A stretch of DNA of 7,083 nt from Clostridiaceae bacterium (GTDB lineage Bacteria > Bacillota > Clostridia > DSM-8532). The DNA is taken from NCBI GenBank assembly GCA_025361665.1, contig JANYKF010000058.1, forward strand, positions 1-7,083. Direction: 5' to 3'. Position 1 is the first letter of the stretch. Each line of letters opens with the position of its first letter. Below are positions 4,784 to 7,083 of the stretch, piece by piece. The notes under the pieces were generated by a model. It ran no database searches. It was given only the letters and a program-made list of their open reading frames with translations, and was not told the origin of the DNA. The translations under genes were made by a program, and so were the position numbers.

Positions 4784-6723
4784 CGACGGAAGAATCCGGC
4801 CTCCTCAATCTTGTCTTGATCCTCGTTCTGCTGGTGGCGGCCGGGGGCATCGCCTGGATGAATCTGCGTGGTTCCCGTCCGGACCCTGTGCGGGAGGAAG
4901 CGGATCCGGATTCACTGTACGGAATCGACGGACTGGTTGCGCATGTGCGTGACCGGATCAACAACCTGACGCGGACCAACCTGCATGAACTGGGCCTGAG
5001 CGCGGAAGAATTCAAAAAGCGTGAAAACAAGCGGGCGGAACTGAAGCGCGCCTTGAGGCACTGTGCGTACGGATCATCGCGGGACAAGCAATATGTGAAG
5101 GATTTCATCTTGGACATGCTGGATCGATACATATCCGATGAGCATCTGAACGTGGCGGTTCCTTTCAATCGGCCGGAGCAGATGACCGCGCCGCAAATGT
5201 TCGCATGCCTCCTGTATGATTATCGAAAGGAACACGGGACGGCAGCCCTGACGGTTTTGGTTGACCGCTATGGTCTTGATCGCCCCAAGCCGCTTCTTGA
5301 GCAGGGATTCGCCGAGGCATTCGTCATCACCGAGGAAGAAATCAGACATATCCGCGAGGAGGAAGGACACAGGCCCAGTCGTGCCGACAAGATGGAAATC
5401 CTTTCCCAAATGGTGTATGAACGCTACAAGGGCCTGGGTGTCGTGGATGAATTGCGGGACATGGATGTGGACGGGATTTCGGCCGGTGTGTCCGGTGTTG
5501 CCGATTCAGACGTTTTTGAGGGGTTCACGGGTGGGATGCAGCCGGATCGGCTCCGCAGCTGCGACAGTGTCTGGGTGTTCCATCGGGGCAAATCCATTCG
5601 ACTCGGCTGCCTGGGGTTCGGAAGCGACAAGGAGCTTCGGCGTGTCTGCCAGAACATCTACCGTTACAACAAAGCCGGACAATTGTCAGAAAGCAACGGA
5701 TACCGCATCAGCGAAATGCGGGATGGCAGCCGCGTGGTGGTCGTGCGCCCGCCTTTCTCCGAATCATGGGCCTTTTTTGTCCGTAAGTTCCAGACCCGGA
5801 ACATTTCCCTGGAACGCCTGATTCCGGATCCGGGGTCAGAATTGCCCATTCCGTTTATCCGTTATCTGGCAAAGGGGACCATGATCACAGCCGTTACCGG
5901 ATCGCAGGGAAGCGGAAAAACGACCCTGCTGATGGAGATGATCCGCCACATCGACGCGGCTCATCCGCTGCGCATCCAGGAGATGGCCTTTGAACTGCAT
6001 CTGCGGAAACTGTATCCGGAACGCAACATCCTGAGTTTTCGGGAAACCGAGACCGTATCCGGTCAAGCCGGGCTTGATCTGCAGAAGAAGACGGATGGCG
6101 CCGTGAACATTCTCGGTGAAGTGGCAACGGACGAGGTCAGCGCGTGGATGATTCAAATGGCCCAGGTTGCCAGTTTGTTCACCTTGTTCACCCATCATGC
6201 CAAAACAACGCGGGATCTGGTCCTGTCCCTCCGTAATTCGCTCTTGAAGTGCGAAATGTTCAATAATGAAATCATAGCGGAACAGCAGGTTGTATCGGTT
6301 CTCGACTTTGACATCCACCTGGCCCGTGACGTGAATGGTCACCGGTATGTCGAGCGCATCACGGAAATTGTGGGAACCGATACGGATGTACCCTATCCCG
6401 GCGGGTGGCGCGACGAAACCAACCGGCAAAACGCCGCACTGCGTTTTCAGGATACGACGCAGTCATTTTTCGAACGGATGACCGACCGGAAAACATTTGA
6501 AGCCCGAAACATCGTCGAGTTCCGAAACGGCTCCTATGTGGCCGTTCACAGGCCATCCGCGGCCCATGCTGCAGAAATGGCGGCCAACATGCGTGAAACC
6601 GACGCAGTCTCATTCTCGCAATGGCTGAACAGATGGTGGCCGACACAAATCGAATCCGACATGACAAACCGGAAGGGGGAAGCGGATGCGTCTCTTGACT
6701 TCATCGGCCTGGACCCCGCCTGA
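4780..6723 (+). CDS. cpaF: CpaF/TadA-family secretion ATPase with N-terminal membrane segment
   Basis: This 647-residue type II/IV secretion ATPase should hydrolyse ATP as a hexamer at the cytoplasmic face to drive pilin assembly or secretion. ATG 4780 overlaps the previous stop (ATGA) and follows GGAGGGGGG (4765-4773). Residues 8-26 are strongly hydrophobic, predicting a membrane anchor that classic CpaF/TadA lacks. About 45-240 is a helical, charged N-terminal region; 255-360 is the beta-rich domain preceding the motor. The motor has intact Walker A GSQGSGKTT (374-382, K380), an Asp-box-like IQEMAFELHL (399-408), Walker B ILGEVATDE (444-452, E447) and His box TLFTHHAKTTRD (468-479). Two departures from classic family motifs are visible: GEV is not followed by Arg-Gly, and the TGH-type stretch before the His box reads MAQVASLF. 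It is the only protein here with an intact P-loop. Confidence 0.93.
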   Translation: MTTEESGLLNLVLILVLLVAAGGIAWMNLRGSRPDPVREEADPDSLYGIDGLVAHVRDRINNLTRTNLHELGLSAEEFKKRENKRAELKRALRHCAYGSSRDKQYVKDFILDMLDRYISDEHLNVAVPFNRPEQMTAPQMFACLLYDYRKEHGTAALTVLVDRYGLDRPKPLLEQGFAEAFVITEEEIRHIREEEGHRPSRADKMEILSQMVYERYKGLGVVDELRDMDVDGISAGVSGVADSDVFEGFTGGMQPDRLRSCDSVWVFHRGKSIRLGCLGFGSDKELRRVCQNIYRYNKAGQLSESNGYRISEMRDGSRVVVVRPPFSESWAFFVRKFQTRNISLERLIPDPGSELPIPFIRYLAKGTMITAVTGSQGSGKTTLLMEMIRHIDAAHPLRIQEMAFELHLRKLYPERNILSFRETETVSGQAGLDLQKKTDGAVNILGEVATDEVSAWMIQMAQVASLFTLFTHHAKTTRDLVLSLRNSLLKCEMFNNEIIAEQQVVSVLDFDIHLARDVNGHRYVERITEIVGTDTDVPYPGGWRDETNRQNAALRFQDTTQSFFERMTDRKTFEARNIVEFRNGSYVAVHRPSAAHAAEMAANMRETDAVSFSQWLNRWWPTQIESDMTNRKGEADASLDFIGLDPA

Positions 6724-7083
6724 CGGATCATTCCCCATCCTTCCGGCCCTCGGAATATTCTGCCTGGTCGGTGCCATTTTTCTGACGGCATTGGCCATGA
6801 CGGCGAAACGGAGAGAAAACAGGGTAAAATCGGCACCGCGGAAAGCATCCTGGTCCGGAAGCGGCAGACTCTGGCAGGCTGCCTACGGCAAATTGTCGGC
6901 ATCCTTCCTGACGCGCCGCATGATGCAGTCGATCCGGGGACGGCTGGAGATTGGCTCCGGCTACGATGAGCGCGGACTTCGCCGCAAAACGGCAACGGTC
7001 TTTGTCATGACCGCTTCCCTGATGGCTCTCCTCCTGCTGCTGTTTTCCTTTTTTTCAAGTGACATCCTGCTGACCGGCATCTT
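6686..7083 (+). CDS. tadB: TadB-like inner-membrane platform protein (partial, runs off the window)
   Basis: ATG 6686 follows GGAAGGGGGA (6671-6680) by 5 bases and overlaps the end of the ATPase gene by 38 bases; the frame is open to the window end, giving 132 codons. Residues 16-40 form a first hydrophobic segment (SFPILPALGIFCLVGAIF). A basic cytoplasmic stretch follows (41-102, including RRMMQSIRGRLEIGSGYDERGLRRK). A second, long hydrophobic segment begins at 103 and continues to the edge. One N-terminal segment, a basic soluble region and a second hydrophobic region directly after the ATPase gene is the arrangement of TadB/GspF-type platform proteins. The conserved GspF-like domain lies mostly beyond the window, so the call rests on position and topology; a TadC-like identity is possible. 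Confidence 0.75.
   Translation, partial: MRLLTSSAWTPPDGSFPILPALGIFCLVGAIFLTALAMTAKRRENRVKSAPRKASWSGSGRLWQAAYGKLSASFLTRRMMQSIRGRLEIGSGYDERGLRRKTATVFVMTASLMALLLLLFSFFSSDILLTGI

Noticed and set aside
4407..5168. 253-codon open frame on the minus strand across the CpaE-like/ATPase junction
   Set aside because: Its translation is Ser/Arg/Pro-rich, typical of antisense to GC-rich coding DNA, and it spans the junction of two well-supported plus-strand genes.
5824..5833. 10-bp palindrome CCGGATCCGG
   Set aside because: It lies inside the ATPase coding sequence within ordinary codons, has no spacer or partner site, and is expected by chance in this composition.

Overview
The window holds one tightly packed, plus-strand gene cluster that looks like a Tad/Flp-type (type IVc) pilus or type II-like secretion locus from a Gram-positive bacterium, probably a Bacillota (Firmicutes) species of the clostridial type. 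The reasons are a recognisable CpaB-like SAF-domain membrane protein, a CpaE/TadZ-like P-loop protein, a CpaF/TadA-type secretion ATPase and the start of a TadB-like membrane protein, in the usual order. No secretin (CpaC/RcpA) gene lies between the CpaB-like gene and the ATPase, which fits a cell with one membrane. Ribosome-binding sites are strong GGAGG-type, and the GC content is moderate apart from the AT-rich first ~130 bases. The genus cannot be determined from the sequence.

Layout: (1) Bases 1-126 are an AT-rich leader with a near-consensus sigma-A promoter (TTGACA, 17 bases, TAGAAT). A 10-bp inverted repeat sits astride the -10 box. A short ORF (75-179) with a good ribosome-binding site overlaps the start of the first large gene. 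(2) 127-2091 encodes a Ser/Thr protein kinase fused to a ParA/MinD/CpaE-like domain whose P-loop lysine is missing. (3) 2082-2111 is a perfect 11-bp inverted repeat spanning the kinase stop codon. (4) 2129-3175 is the CpaB-like protein, best started at a TTG. (5) 3177-3989 is an unrecognised protein that looks like another degenerate ParA-type P-loop protein. (6) 3983-4783 is a CpaE/TadZ-like protein, also lacking the Walker A lysine. (7) 4780-6723 is a CpaF/TadA-family ATPase with an intact Walker A and an unusual N-terminal membrane segment. (8) 6686 to the window end is the start of a TadB-like inner-membrane platform protein.

How they may work together (inference): the ATPase powers assembly or retraction of a pilus on the TadB/TadC platform, and the CpaB-like protein is a membrane-anchored extracytoplasmic component. 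The CpaE-like protein(s) position the machine. The kinase fusion brings Ser/Thr phosphorylation into physical contact with the positioning module. Genes 2 to 6 overlap or abut (2129-3175 to 3177, 3983/3989, 4780/4783, 6686/6723), so they are almost certainly cotranscribed and translationally coupled. The distinctive feature is that three separate polypeptides carry ParA-like domains with three different P-loop degenerations, while only the secretion ATPase keeps an intact nucleotide-binding site.
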